64,000 nt of DNA from Nitrosomonas sp. Lineage in GTDB: Bacteria; Pseudomonadota; Gammaproteobacteria; Burkholderiales; Nitrosomonadaceae. Shown here one piece after another: positions 27,462 through 35,826 of the stretch (positions are counted from its first letter, which is position 1; each line of letters starts with the position of its first letter). The translations under genes were made by a program, and so were the position numbers. The stretch covers positions 115,470 through 179,469 of the forward strand of contig JAHBZZ010000005.1 of assembly GCA_019635215.1 (NCBI GenBank). Direction: 5' to 3'. The notes below the pieces were generated by a model. That model had not been told where the DNA came from. It ran no database searches and saw only the letters and a program-made list of their open reading frames with translations.

Positions 27462-29084
27462 ATGGAAATAGATATCAGGCAACAATCGATACTCATCGAC
27501 TCACTCATGCACCCGGATGTATTCAATCATCCCAGCGGAACGATTACGTGCATTGAAACGCATATTTCCTGGGTCATTCTGGCCGGTGATTATGCTTATA
27601 AAATCAAGAAAGCCTGCAATCTCGGTTTTCTTGATTTTTCCACCTTAAAAAAACGGCGGCATTTCTGCAATGAGGAAGTCCGGCTCAACCGCCGTCTGGC
27701 CGCACCGCTCTATATCGGCGTCATTCCGCTCACGGGCGAACCGGAACAGCCCGGTTTGCGGGGCAGCGGAACAATTATCGAATACGCGATCAAGATGATC
27801 CGATTTCCGCAACAGGCGCAACTCGACCACATGCTGATTCACGGTAAACTGGAAACCCGGCATATCGATGCGTATGCGCAGATGATTGCCGATTTTCATT
27901 GCGCTGCCGCATCGGCCTCGGAAGAAACCGATTTTGGCGATCCGGCGCATGTTGATCACGCCGTTACGCAGGTTTTCAGCCAGCTCCGGCGGCAACCGGA
28001 AGCAACCCGGTATACTGCGCTGATTAACGATCTGGAGGATTGGTGCGCGTCCGCGTTCAAAACACTGACGCCGTTATTCGAACACCGCAAACACAGCGGT
28101 TTCATCCGCGAATGCCATGGCGATATGCATTTACGCAACCTTGTCTGGTTCAACGAACATCCGCTGGCTTTCGATTGCCTGGAGTTCGACCCTGACCTGC
28201 GCTGGATCGATGTATTGTCGGAAGTCGCTTTTCTGGTCATGGATCTGGACTACCGCAGGCAGCACAGGCTGGCGTACCGGTTTCTGAATGCCTATCTGGA
28301 GCGTACCGGCGATTACGCGGGTATGCCCGTTCTGCGCTTTTATCTGGTATACCGGGCGCTGGTGCGCGCAATGGTCGATGCCATCAGAGCCGCACAGCCC
28401 GGTATTTCGCCCGCCGAACATAAAGAAGCCGCGCAAGCGTTTTGCAGCTATCTGGAACTTGCACAGTCCTATTGCCGCCCGGCCATACCTTCATTGATGA
28501 TCACACACGGGCTGTCGGGTTCCGGCAAAAGCACATTGTCGCAATTACTGCTGGAGCAGACCGGCGCGCTACGCATACGCTCCGATGTCGAACGTAAAAG
28601 AATATTCGGCCTGCTCGGTGGATTGAATATGGCGAATACGGCACTCAATACAGATGCCGGCGCATACCATCCCGACAGCGCACAACAGCTCTATTCCCGG
28701 ACGGCAAACACCCGGACCTATGCAACACTGAAGCAGCTCGCAGAGAAAGTGCTGGAAGGCCGTTTTCCGGTTATCATCGATGCTGTTTTTCTGCACCATG
28801 AAGAACGTACGGAATTCAGGGCATTGGCGCTCAGGATGCAGGCTCCGTTTATCATTCTGGCATTCACCGCATCCGCCAATACACTGCGGCAACGCATCCG
28901 GGAACGGAAAAATGATGTTTCCGACGCCGACCTCGCCGTTCTTGAAATGCAGCTGGGCGCATTAAAACCGCTACAGGACGCTGAATTACCTCACCACATC
29001 GTTATCGATACCGAGCAGCCATTCGATGCCGCACAACTGGCGTCGGCTATTGAACGAATCAGCACAGGCTTTACAGCGGACTGA
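27462..29084 (+). CDS. Aminoglycoside phosphotransferase-like / P-loop kinase fusion protein
   Basis: A 540-residue two-domain protein. Residues 1-340 resemble the APH kinase fold, with the catalytic loop ECHGDMHLRNLVWF (about 213-226) and the metal motif AFDCLEFDPDLRW. Residues 345-540 form a P-loop ATPase/kinase with Walker A GLSGSGKST (about 350-358) and a Zeta/adenylylsulphate-kinase-like fold. This fusion is widespread in proteobacteria, its substrate unknown; antibiotic resistance should not be assumed. It stands alone with 220 bases upstream that show no clear motif. Confidence 0.85.
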   Translation: MEIDIRQQSILIDSLMHPDVFNHPSGTITCIETHISWVILAGDYAYKIKKACNLGFLDFSTLKKRRHFCNEEVRLNRRLAAPLYIGVIPLTGEPEQPGLRGSGTIIEYAIKMIRFPQQAQLDHMLIHGKLETRHIDAYAQMIADFHCAAASASEETDFGDPAHVDHAVTQVFSQLRRQPEATRYTALINDLEDWCASAFKTLTPLFEHRKHSGFIRECHGDMHLRNLVWFNEHPLAFDCLEFDPDLRWIDVLSEVAFLVMDLDYRRQHRLAYRFLNAYLERTGDYAGMPVLRFYLVYRALVRAMVDAIRAAQPGISPAEHKEAAQAFCSYLELAQSYCRPAIPSLMITHGLSGSGKSTLSQLLLEQTGALRIRSDVERKRIFGLLGGLNMANTALNTDAGAYHPDSAQQLYSRTANTRTYATLKQLAEKVLEGRFPVIIDAVFLHHEERTEFRALALRMQAPFIILAFTASANTLRQRIRERKNDVSDADLAVLEMQLGALKPLQDAELPHHIVIDTEQPFDAAQLASAIERISTGFTAD

Positions 29085-29132
29085 CTCGGGACATAACCCA
29101 CACGTGGTAATCTCCGCTTTCCGTCCCGGGAA

Positions 29133-29969
29133 TTAACGCAGAAAAATCACCGGAATATCGGCTTGTACGATCAATACCTGCTTCTCATCGTCGGTCAGAA
29201 AATCCGGGCCACTCTCCAGTAACAGCATACGACCATGAAACTGCCGGATGACTTGTAAAACCTGCCCGGCTGTATTGCCGGATAACCGCACCAGGCTGAC
29301 CTGAAGGCGTGGGATGTTTAAATGCTCCTGAATCGTTTTATTTAACTGCTGATATTTCAGTTCATCCGATACCGGCAGCATGACAATCAATTGATTATGG
29401 TCCTCACGTGCGAGGTCGATTGCCAGCGATAAGGCATGCAGGCTGGCCTCGCTGCCCGTGAAACCGGTTACCACCGGCCGCTCGATGCTGCTGCCATAAT
29501 GCAGTACTGCCAGGTTGCACCGGGCTGATGCTATTACCGACTGGGCTATGCCACCGATTTTCTGGCTTTTCCCCGGTAGCAGGGTATTTTTGCCGATGAT
29601 CAATAAATCCGTCTGACTGGACACTTCACACAGTGTACGAGCAACATTGCCGCGCAGCACATCGAATACAATTTCGATCCGGTTTTGCTGCGCGATGGAT
29701 GCGACCCATTTGCGCAACCGTGTTGTCTGACACTGAATCGACCGCTCCATTCCGGCAACATTGATCGCACGCCCGGATAACGTGCCATAAACGACTTCAC
29801 GCACAAATGGCAATTCAGCAGCACTGATCAAGTCGGCATCCTCGACGAATACTGCAGCGAGCCGCGAATGAAAACGCGAAGCCAACGTGATACCCGCCCG
29901 CAGAATATTCTGACTGGCAGCACCAGAATCGAGCGCAACCAGAATACGGTTAATCTCCGTTTTTTTCAT
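29133..29969 (-). CDS. Universal stress protein, tandem Usp domains
   Basis: A 278-residue protein with two UspA-like domains. The N-terminal one (ILVALDSGAASQNILRAGITLASRF) is complete and carries LLIIGKNTLLPGKSQKIGGIAQSVI, a variant of the ATP-binding G-x2-G-x9-G-S/T motif. The C-terminal one begins at about residue 170 (VTGFTGSEASLHALSLAIDLA) and is shorter. Its first 20 bases overlap the end of the Lon-type protease gene, so the two are translationally coupled and likely act in the same stress response. Confidence 0.85.
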   Translation of the reverse strand: MKKTEINRILVALDSGAASQNILRAGITLASRFHSRLAAVFVEDADLISAAELPFVREVVYGTLSGRAINVAGMERSIQCQTTRLRKWVASIAQQNRIEIVFDVLRGNVARTLCEVSSQTDLLIIGKNTLLPGKSQKIGGIAQSVIASARCNLAVLHYGSSIERPVVTGFTGSEASLHALSLAIDLAREDHNQLIVMLPVSDELKYQQLNKTIQEHLNIPRLQVSLVRLSGNTAGQVLQVIRQFHGRMLLLESGPDFLTDDEKQVLIVQADIPVIFLR

Positions 29970-32340
29970 TGCCGTTCGCCGTTTCTTTAACGGTTTTCGT
30001 CAGATTCTGGCGGATTTTTTCCAACTCCCTCAAACGTGCTTCCACTTTTGCGTTAACCTGCCCCGCCACCTCACCGGTGAGCACTTCCATGACTTCATCG
30101 CAGTTGTGGTAGGCATAAACGGCAAACTGTCCACTCGTGCATGCTGCAATCACATCGGCCCGCAGCATCAGGTGCCGGATATTACTGGCGGGTATCAGAA
30201 CACCCTGTTTTCCGGTTAATCCGCGAAATTTGCAGATATCGAAGAAACCCTCTATTTTTTCATTAACGCCGCCGATAGGCTGCGCTTCTCCGCGCTGATT
30301 GACGGAACCGGTCATTGCCAGGTTCTGCCGGATGGGCAGGCCCGACAATGCGGAAAGCAGACTGCACAACTCGGCCATGGATGCACTGTCACCTTCAATG
30401 CGGCCATAGGATTGTTCAAAAACCAGACTGGCTGCAAGCGACAAGGGATAGTCTTTCGCGTACCGTTCCGCGAGGAAGGAAGAAAGAATGAAAACGCCTT
30501 TCGAATGAATCGCACCGCCGAGTTTGGTCTCACGCTCGATATCAATCACTTTTCCGCTGCCCAGCCGTGTGGTTGCGGTGATCCGTGATGGTACGGCAAA
30601 GCTCACATCGCCGAGCTGCATGACGGCAAGCCCGTTGATCTGACCGACTCTGGCGCCATCGGTATCGATCATCAATGTGCCGCGGTGTATCGCTTCCTGC
30701 AATTGTTCACGTATACGGTCGCCACGGTATATCTGTGCATCGATGGCGCGCTGCACATGGTCTCTGTGCACGACGGCCTGATCTGCAGCGCCTGCGTAGT
30801 GGTCGGCCTCACGCAGCAGATCGGCGATGTCCATGACATTGATCGAAAGCTTTTCGGCGTCTTCCGCAAGCCGTGCGCCATGTTCGATGATACGTGCAAC
30901 CGCGTAATGGTCGAAAGGCCGCAGTTTGTCACGACGTACTAAACCCGCGATCATGCGGGCATACATCTGCTGATTCTCGTCCGTGCGATGCAGCCGATCA
31001 TCAAAATCGGCCGCGATCTTGAAAAGCTGCCTGAATTCGGGGTCATGGGCATGCAGCAGGTAATACAACATGCGCTCGCCAATCAGAACCACCTTGATAT
31101 TCAGCGGAATAGGCTCCGGCTCCAGCGAAACCGTGCTGACCAGGCTGTAGATCTGGCCCAGCGACTGAATCCGGATTTGCCGGGAAAACAGCGCGCGCTT
31201 CAATCCTTCCCACGCATATGGCTGCATCAGCAGTTTCATCGCGTCGATGATCAGGTAGCCGCCATTCGCCTGATGCATTGCACCGGGTTTGATCAACGTG
31301 AAATCCGTCTGCAGCGCCCCCATGTGCACGGTATATTCGACAGCGCCGATCAGATTCGCATAATTGGGCAAATCGAGAAACACGACCGGCACACCACCGT
31401 CATGCTGTGTGTGATCCACGAGAATATTGACGTCGTAGCGGCGGAAAGCCGGCATTTTCATCAACGGCACATGCATATGATCCGCCGTATCTTCCTCGGG
31501 GCGGAAATTCTGCAGATTATTGATGACATCCTGCTGCACCGCTTCCAGATAGGCCAGAATGACGTTATGGTGCTGATATTTGATTTTCAGTTCATCGATC
31601 AGATGTCCGGAAGCGAACATGACAATTTGCCGGTTCAACTCTTTGATCTTGTTACGGGCTTCGCGCTGCCACTGCGGCTGAATGCGCAGAATAGCTGTCA
31701 GCTTTTCTTCAAGCGCATTAACAGTATCCTCGATCTGCCGCTGTTCTTCTTTGGACAGTGCATCGAATGCCTTCGGCTTGATCACTTCATTGTCTTTTAC
31801 CGGCGCAAAAGCAAAACCGTGCGGCGTGCGCAGCAGCCGCATATTGCTCGCTTCCGCTTCATCGCTGAGTGTACTGAATGCGGATGCGATCGTTTTCTTG
31901 AGATCATCATCGATCTCCTGCAGGCGCAAATGATATTCATCCGTCTCGAACGCGCTCGGAATGACGCTGCACAGATCTTCCACCAATTGATGCATATCAT
32001 TGCGGAAAATCGTGGCATGCTCGCACGTCAGGCTGATCGCGATCGGTTCGGACGGTTTATCAAAGTTATTGACATACACCCAGTCCGGCGGCATCTCACG
32101 TGTACGGGATTGTTCTTCGAGGTAATCCCGCACCACGGTATGTTTACCCAGTCCAGTCTGCCCAAGTACGAACAAATTATACCCGTCATGCTGAATATTC
32201 ACCCCCAGATGCAGCGCCTGTATGGCACGATCCTGACCAATCACCGCGTTGAGGTCTTCGAGCATTTCTGTCGTATCAAAATCAAATTGATCCGGATTAC
32301 AGGCCGTGTAAAGCTGATTCGGGGCAAGTGGTTTGATCAT
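29950..32340 (-). CDS. Lon-like ATP-dependent protease (LonB/YcbZ type)
   Basis: A 796-residue protein. An N-terminal AAA region has Walker A GQTGLGKHT (about residue 58) and a long helical insertion. The second half carries a second AAA-like part and a C-terminal Lon protease domain with the catalytic Ser in GDSASMAEL and the Lys in GGVNEKIEGFF, about 43 residues apart, as in the Ser-Lys dyad of S16 peptidases. It lacks the N-terminal LON substrate domain of LonA, matching the soluble LonB-like/YcbZ group. It is followed by an overlapping Usp gene. Confidence 0.9.
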   Translation of the reverse strand: MIKPLAPNQLYTACNPDQFDFDTTEMLEDLNAVIGQDRAIQALHLGVNIQHDGYNLFVLGQTGLGKHTVVRDYLEEQSRTREMPPDWVYVNNFDKPSEPIAISLTCEHATIFRNDMHQLVEDLCSVIPSAFETDEYHLRLQEIDDDLKKTIASAFSTLSDEAEASNMRLLRTPHGFAFAPVKDNEVIKPKAFDALSKEEQRQIEDTVNALEEKLTAILRIQPQWQREARNKIKELNRQIVMFASGHLIDELKIKYQHHNVILAYLEAVQQDVINNLQNFRPEEDTADHMHVPLMKMPAFRRYDVNILVDHTQHDGGVPVVFLDLPNYANLIGAVEYTVHMGALQTDFTLIKPGAMHQANGGYLIIDAMKLLMQPYAWEGLKRALFSRQIRIQSLGQIYSLVSTVSLEPEPIPLNIKVVLIGERMLYYLLHAHDPEFRQLFKIAADFDDRLHRTDENQQMYARMIAGLVRRDKLRPFDHYAVARIIEHGARLAEDAEKLSINVMDIADLLREADHYAGAADQAVVHRDHVQRAIDAQIYRGDRIREQLQEAIHRGTLMIDTDGARVGQINGLAVMQLGDVSFAVPSRITATTRLGSGKVIDIERETKLGGAIHSKGVFILSSFLAERYAKDYPLSLAASLVFEQSYGRIEGDSASMAELCSLLSALSGLPIRQNLAMTGSVNQRGEAQPIGGVNEKIEGFFDICKFRGLTGKQGVLIPASNIRHLMLRADVIAACTSGQFAVYAYHNCDEVMEVLTGEVAGQVNAKVEARLRELEKIRQNLTKTVKETANGNEKNGD

Positions 32341-32388
32341 CCGCGATTTCCAGTATCAGAATACTTTGATTCAGCCTGTACAGCAGTT

Positions 32389-32769
32389 TTATTCACAATA
32401 ATAGGCTTCCCCGGAAAAAATGATCTGTTTGTTGACGCCCGGCACTTCAAAACGGGCGGTATTGCTGCGCAGCACATGAATCGTATTTGCGCCCATGCTG
32501 GCTGCTTCGTTCTGCAGATGGGTTCTGGCGATAATGAGGCGTTGGGGATAAGTCTTGTCATTATCGCTTTCCTGCGAAGCACCCGTTACGCTGCCAAGCT
32601 TCTCGCATCCGGCAAAATCCTGCACTTCTCCGATTAACAGCACAATCGGTTTGGCCGGCCGGGTATCCGCCGTATTGGCGGCAGTATCGGCCAATACCGG
32701 ACAACTGGCTACAACCATAGCCAGCACTGCAATTTTAGATAATAATCGGCATGCGGGTACTACAAACAT
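32389..32769 (-). CDS. DUF4156 (RcsF-like) exported protein
   Basis: A 126-residue protein with a signal peptide (about residues 1-27, ending PVLA). The core GCEKLGSVTGAS, then ARTHLQNEAASMGANTIHVLRSN and FSGEAYYCE, matches the DUF4156 family, whose fold resembles RcsF. The Cys pair (GCEK and YYCE) may form a disulfide. No lipobox is clear, so it is probably periplasmic rather than a lipoprotein. A GGAG ribosome-binding site supports the start. Its stop is 48 bp before the lon-like gene. Confidence 0.75.
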   Translation of the reverse strand: MFVVPACRLLSKIAVLAMVVASCPVLADTAANTADTRPAKPIVLLIGEVQDFAGCEKLGSVTGASQESDNDKTYPQRLIIARTHLQNEAASMGANTIHVLRSNTARFEVPGVNKQIIFSGEAYYCE

Positions 32770-33163
32770 AAGCTACTCCATACAGTATAGATTTTAAGAT
32801 TGCCCCGGTTTCAGAGGACACGCATATCCGCGTGATTTTAGCATTGGATTATGGCAATTTCTTGAAATACGGTTGTGTTTATGACACCGATCAGCGAAAA
32901 AATTTAAGGAATTTTAGATTGATATTGCAAATCCTTAAACAGGATTTGTGTTTTCCAAAAAGTGATACGAAAAATTTTTTAACTAGCCTTACAGTTAGCT
33001 GATGATTGACTTATTGTGTGTTTTCATCCAACAAAAAATACATAAAAAATCGCGACAAATATTAATAATATAAATATGATGCATGAATACATAAAACGTG
33101 CATTGAGTTTTCAATCGCCAGACTATCGTCATTATTCCGGCAAAAAAAAGGGGTGACACAAAT
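32770..33163. other. AT-rich divergent intergenic region
   Basis: About 390 bases between a leftward and a rightward gene. No gene, RNA signature or strong repeat seen. The plus-strand end carries a GGGGTG ribosome-binding site for the next gene. Confidence 0.3.
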
Positions 33164-33667
33164 ATGTTCAATTTAGGTTCCATGCTGAATCTGGGTTCTA
33201 CCGAGCCTGTTATAGGCAGTGCATCCACGATTGTGGCATGCTCCGCCAGTGAATTGTTCCAATATATAGGAGAGGAACTGTTTCAGAATTATCCTAAATG
33301 GTCTCCTGAAGTGAAAGAGCTCGAAAAAATTACGCCTGGCCCGGTGCAACTGGGAACCATCGGGCGACAAGTGCGTGTTGATCAGGGTCGCCGCTCAGAA
33401 TCCCGTTTTAAAATATCCGATTTCATCCCTGAAGAACGCTTAACATTCTCTGGTATATCCGATCCTTATCGCTGCTCGTATGAATTGCAATCCAGTGCTC
33501 TCGAAAACTCGACAAAACTAATATTTACATTTGAGCTGCTTGAGTTACTGGTGGTTATGCGGCCTTTTGAAGGACTGGTTCGCGCTTGCATCAAAGATGG
33601 TGTTGCCAAAACAGTTCAGAATATCAAACGATTAGCTGAAGCTGAAAAATTGAAGCATAACGAATAG
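33164..33667 (+). CDS. SRPBCC-fold (polyketide cyclase/START-like) protein
   Basis: A 167-residue soluble protein. From about residue 20 it follows the SRPBCC pattern: an initial strand (STIVACSASELFQYI), NYPKWSPEVKELEKI, a beta-sheet with RRSESRFKISDFIPEERLTFSG, and a long C-terminal helix (FEGLVRACIKDGVAKTVQNIKRLAEAE). Such proteins bind hydrophobic ligands; the ligand here is unknown. It precedes a small-molecule O-methyltransferase by 133 bp in the same direction, so the two may act on one compound. Confidence 0.7.
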   Translation: MFNLGSMLNLGSTEPVIGSASTIVACSASELFQYIGEELFQNYPKWSPEVKELEKITPGPVQLGTIGRQVRVDQGRRSESRFKISDFIPEERLTFSGISDPYRCSYELQSSALENSTKLIFTFELLELLVVMRPFEGLVRACIKDGVAKTVQNIKRLAEAEKLKHNE

Positions 33668-33800
33668 AAATGATTTAAATAAATCGTATAGACGGCAAAC
33701 TGATGAATGACAAAGAAATTCAGTCGTGAGTGACATAAGGACGGAAAGCGTACTGCTGACAATCAATCAGTACATTTGCAAAATATATCAATAAAAAGGA

Positions 33801-34844
33801 ATGATGATGGTACAAGACAAAATTTCCGATATTCAAATACCGCAAGTGGATGATCGCCCGTTATGGGATGTAATTTTTGCAATTTATGGCTATCCTGCGT
33901 TGCTTATGGCGCACCGGCTCAGGATTTTTTCTATACTGGCTGAAAAAACATGCACATTATCGGAAATTTGTAACGCGCTTAACCTTAAGCCACGTCCTGT
34001 TGAGGCAATATTAACCACAGCAACTGCATTGGGATTTCTGTCTCTCCATGAGGAACGTTACAGTTTAACGCCAGTAACCGAAATATATCTGCTCGAAAGC
34101 AGTCCGAATTACTTCGGATTTTTCTGGGACATGATGATAGATAATTATCAGGTATCTTCGATTGCAAGCCTGGAAAAAGCCATTCTCACTGATACGCCCC
34201 AAGTATATGGTGGCAGTAATCTCTTTAAAACACATGAGGAACAGATTGAGCTACTGCAACGTTTTACAGCAGGCATGCACAGTATTAGTATTACTTCCGC
34301 ATTGGTTTGGCCGACCCTCATGGATTTTTCCAGACACCGCATCATGCTTGATATTGGCGGTGGCTCTGGTGCACATTCCATAGGCGCCGCATTAAAATTG
34401 CCAAACCTGGAGCTTGCCCTAATCATGGATTTTCCTCAAGTATGTGAAGTGGCTGAAGAATATGTTGCTCAATACAAAATGCAAGACCGCGTTAAACCGC
34501 ACGCAGCTAACATCTGGCAAGATCATTGGCCGACAGCCGATCTTCACTTTTTCTCGAATATGTATCACGACTGGATGCCGGATAAATGTCATTTCTTGAC
34601 GGCTAAGAGCTTCAATAGCCTGGAACCGGGGGGGAGAATTGTGATTCATGAAATGCTTTATCACGACGACAAAACCGGTCCGTTTGCTATGGCCGGGTTC
34701 AGTATGGTGATGATGGGATGGACGGAAGGAAAAATGTATTCCGGCCGGGAATTAACCACTATGCTGGATGAAGTTGGGTTTGAAGACATTCAGATTCATA
34801 AAGCATTTGGTTATCACAGCATTGTTACAGGTGTTAAATCTTAG
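33801..34844 (+). CDS. SAM-dependent O-methyltransferase (acetylserotonin/COMT type)
   Basis: A 347-residue methyltransferase. An N-terminal winged-helix dimerisation domain (LRIFSILAEKTCTLSEICNAL ... YSLTPVTEIYLL) precedes a Rossmann domain with SAM motif MLDIGGGSGAHSIG (about residue 180) and the catalytic-region HDWMPDKCHFL and PGGRIVIHEML. This is the architecture of O-methyltransferases acting on small hydroxylated aromatics or pigments. Three ATG codons stand in a row at 33801, 33804 and 33807; AAGGA ends at 33800, so the third is best spaced. Substrate unknown. Confidence 0.85.
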   Translation: MMMVQDKISDIQIPQVDDRPLWDVIFAIYGYPALLMAHRLRIFSILAEKTCTLSEICNALNLKPRPVEAILTTATALGFLSLHEERYSLTPVTEIYLLESSPNYFGFFWDMMIDNYQVSSIASLEKAILTDTPQVYGGSNLFKTHEEQIELLQRFTAGMHSISITSALVWPTLMDFSRHRIMLDIGGGSGAHSIGAALKLPNLELALIMDFPQVCEVAEEYVAQYKMQDRVKPHAANIWQDHWPTADLHFFSNMYHDWMPDKCHFLTAKSFNSLEPGGRIVIHEMLYHDDKTGPFAMAGFSMVMMGWTEGKMYSGRELTTMLDEVGFEDIQIHKAFGYHSIVTGVKS

Positions 34845-34906
34845 CAATTGTTTGGAAACTCTGGGCACGGGTATTAATGCCGCGATTTTTTATAAACAAC
34901 GCACTA

Positions 34907-35821
34907 TCATATTGTTCCGATTAACGTCCCTCCGACCCGCCCGTGCACATCCACCCACATATACGGTAAACCAAGCTCAAGCAACCAATCCGGGCCGCGT
35001 TCCTCCATCAGCATGCCGATGGTGGAGGCGCTGCCTGCCACGACACAATAATCACTCACTACACTGACCGCCGCCATAGTATTCACCGGCCATCCTGTCT
35101 TCGGATTGAGCACATGGCCGTAACGGATATTGTTGAGAATGATACAGCGCTCATAATCGCCGCTGCTGGCCAGTGCGCCCGAATAAAGCAGTAATGTTTC
35201 AAGTATTCCGTCCGATTGCCGGGGATGGCGCACGGCAACCCGCCAGGGGCTGCCATCAGGGTGCGGCCCGATCACTTTAATATCGCCGCCCAGATTGACA
35301 ATACCATGATGTATTCCGGCTTCCAAGCACAATGCAGCGGCACGGTCGACGGCATATTCCTTGACGACGCCGCCAAAATCAATTTCCATACCCGGGATAT
35401 CAAATGATAGAACGGGACGCGCCCATTTGACATGGTGCCAACCAATTTTTTCCTTAGCGCGTTCAATCGTCTGATTATCCGGCAGTTTCCCGGATTTAAA
35501 ATCCCATGCTTTACGCAGCACACCGGATGTAATATCAAACAGACCATTGCTCTGTTGATAGCAGGTATCGGCATAATCCAGCAGACCGGCTGTTTCTTCA
35601 TCGACTGAAATAGCGCCACCGGCTGCGGCCGCCCGATTGATCTCGGACAGAAAACTGTCTTCGCGGTAACGTGAATATAATGCTTCCAGACGTCGCACAT
35701 CGTTTATCGCAATCTCTGCTGCAGCCGCACCCTTTTCTGCATTACGGGCATACAACTGTATCGTGCAGGGCGACCCCATGGCCTTGAAGTCGTAATGATA
35801 GTACCGTAAACGACGCGCCAC
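34907..35821 (-). CDS. apbE: FAD:protein FMN transferase (ApbE)
   Basis: ApbE attaches FMN covalently to Ser/Thr of exported redox proteins. Motifs are MGSPCTIQLYA, GLFDITSGVLRKAWDF, IDFGGVVKEYAVDRA, GIVNLGGDIKVIG, HVLNPKTGWPV and GSASTIGMLM (metal and FAD sites). Start is uncertain: a GTG at 35821, six bases inside the DUF3570 stop, gives about 304 residues and fits a tight operon, whereas the longest frame overlaps DUF3570. No clear signal peptide follows that start. It is the last gene of the leftward secreted-protein operon. No D-x-x-T/S-x-A-T flavinylation motif is obvious in the neighbours. Confidence 0.85.
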   Translation of the reverse strand: MARRLRYYHYDFKAMGSPCTIQLYARNAEKGAAAAEIAINDVRRLEALYSRYREDSFLSEINRAAAAGGAISVDEETAGLLDYADTCYQQSNGLFDITSGVLRKAWDFKSGKLPDNQTIERAKEKIGWHHVKWARPVLSFDIPGMEIDFGGVVKEYAVDRAAALCLEAGIHHGIVNLGGDIKVIGPHPDGSPWRVAVRHPRQSDGILETLLLYSGALASSGDYERCIILNNIRYGHVLNPKTGWPVNTMAAVSVVSDYCVVAGSASTIGMLMEERGPDWLLELGLPYMWVDVHGRVGGTLIGTI

Positions 35822-35826
35822 CGCAG

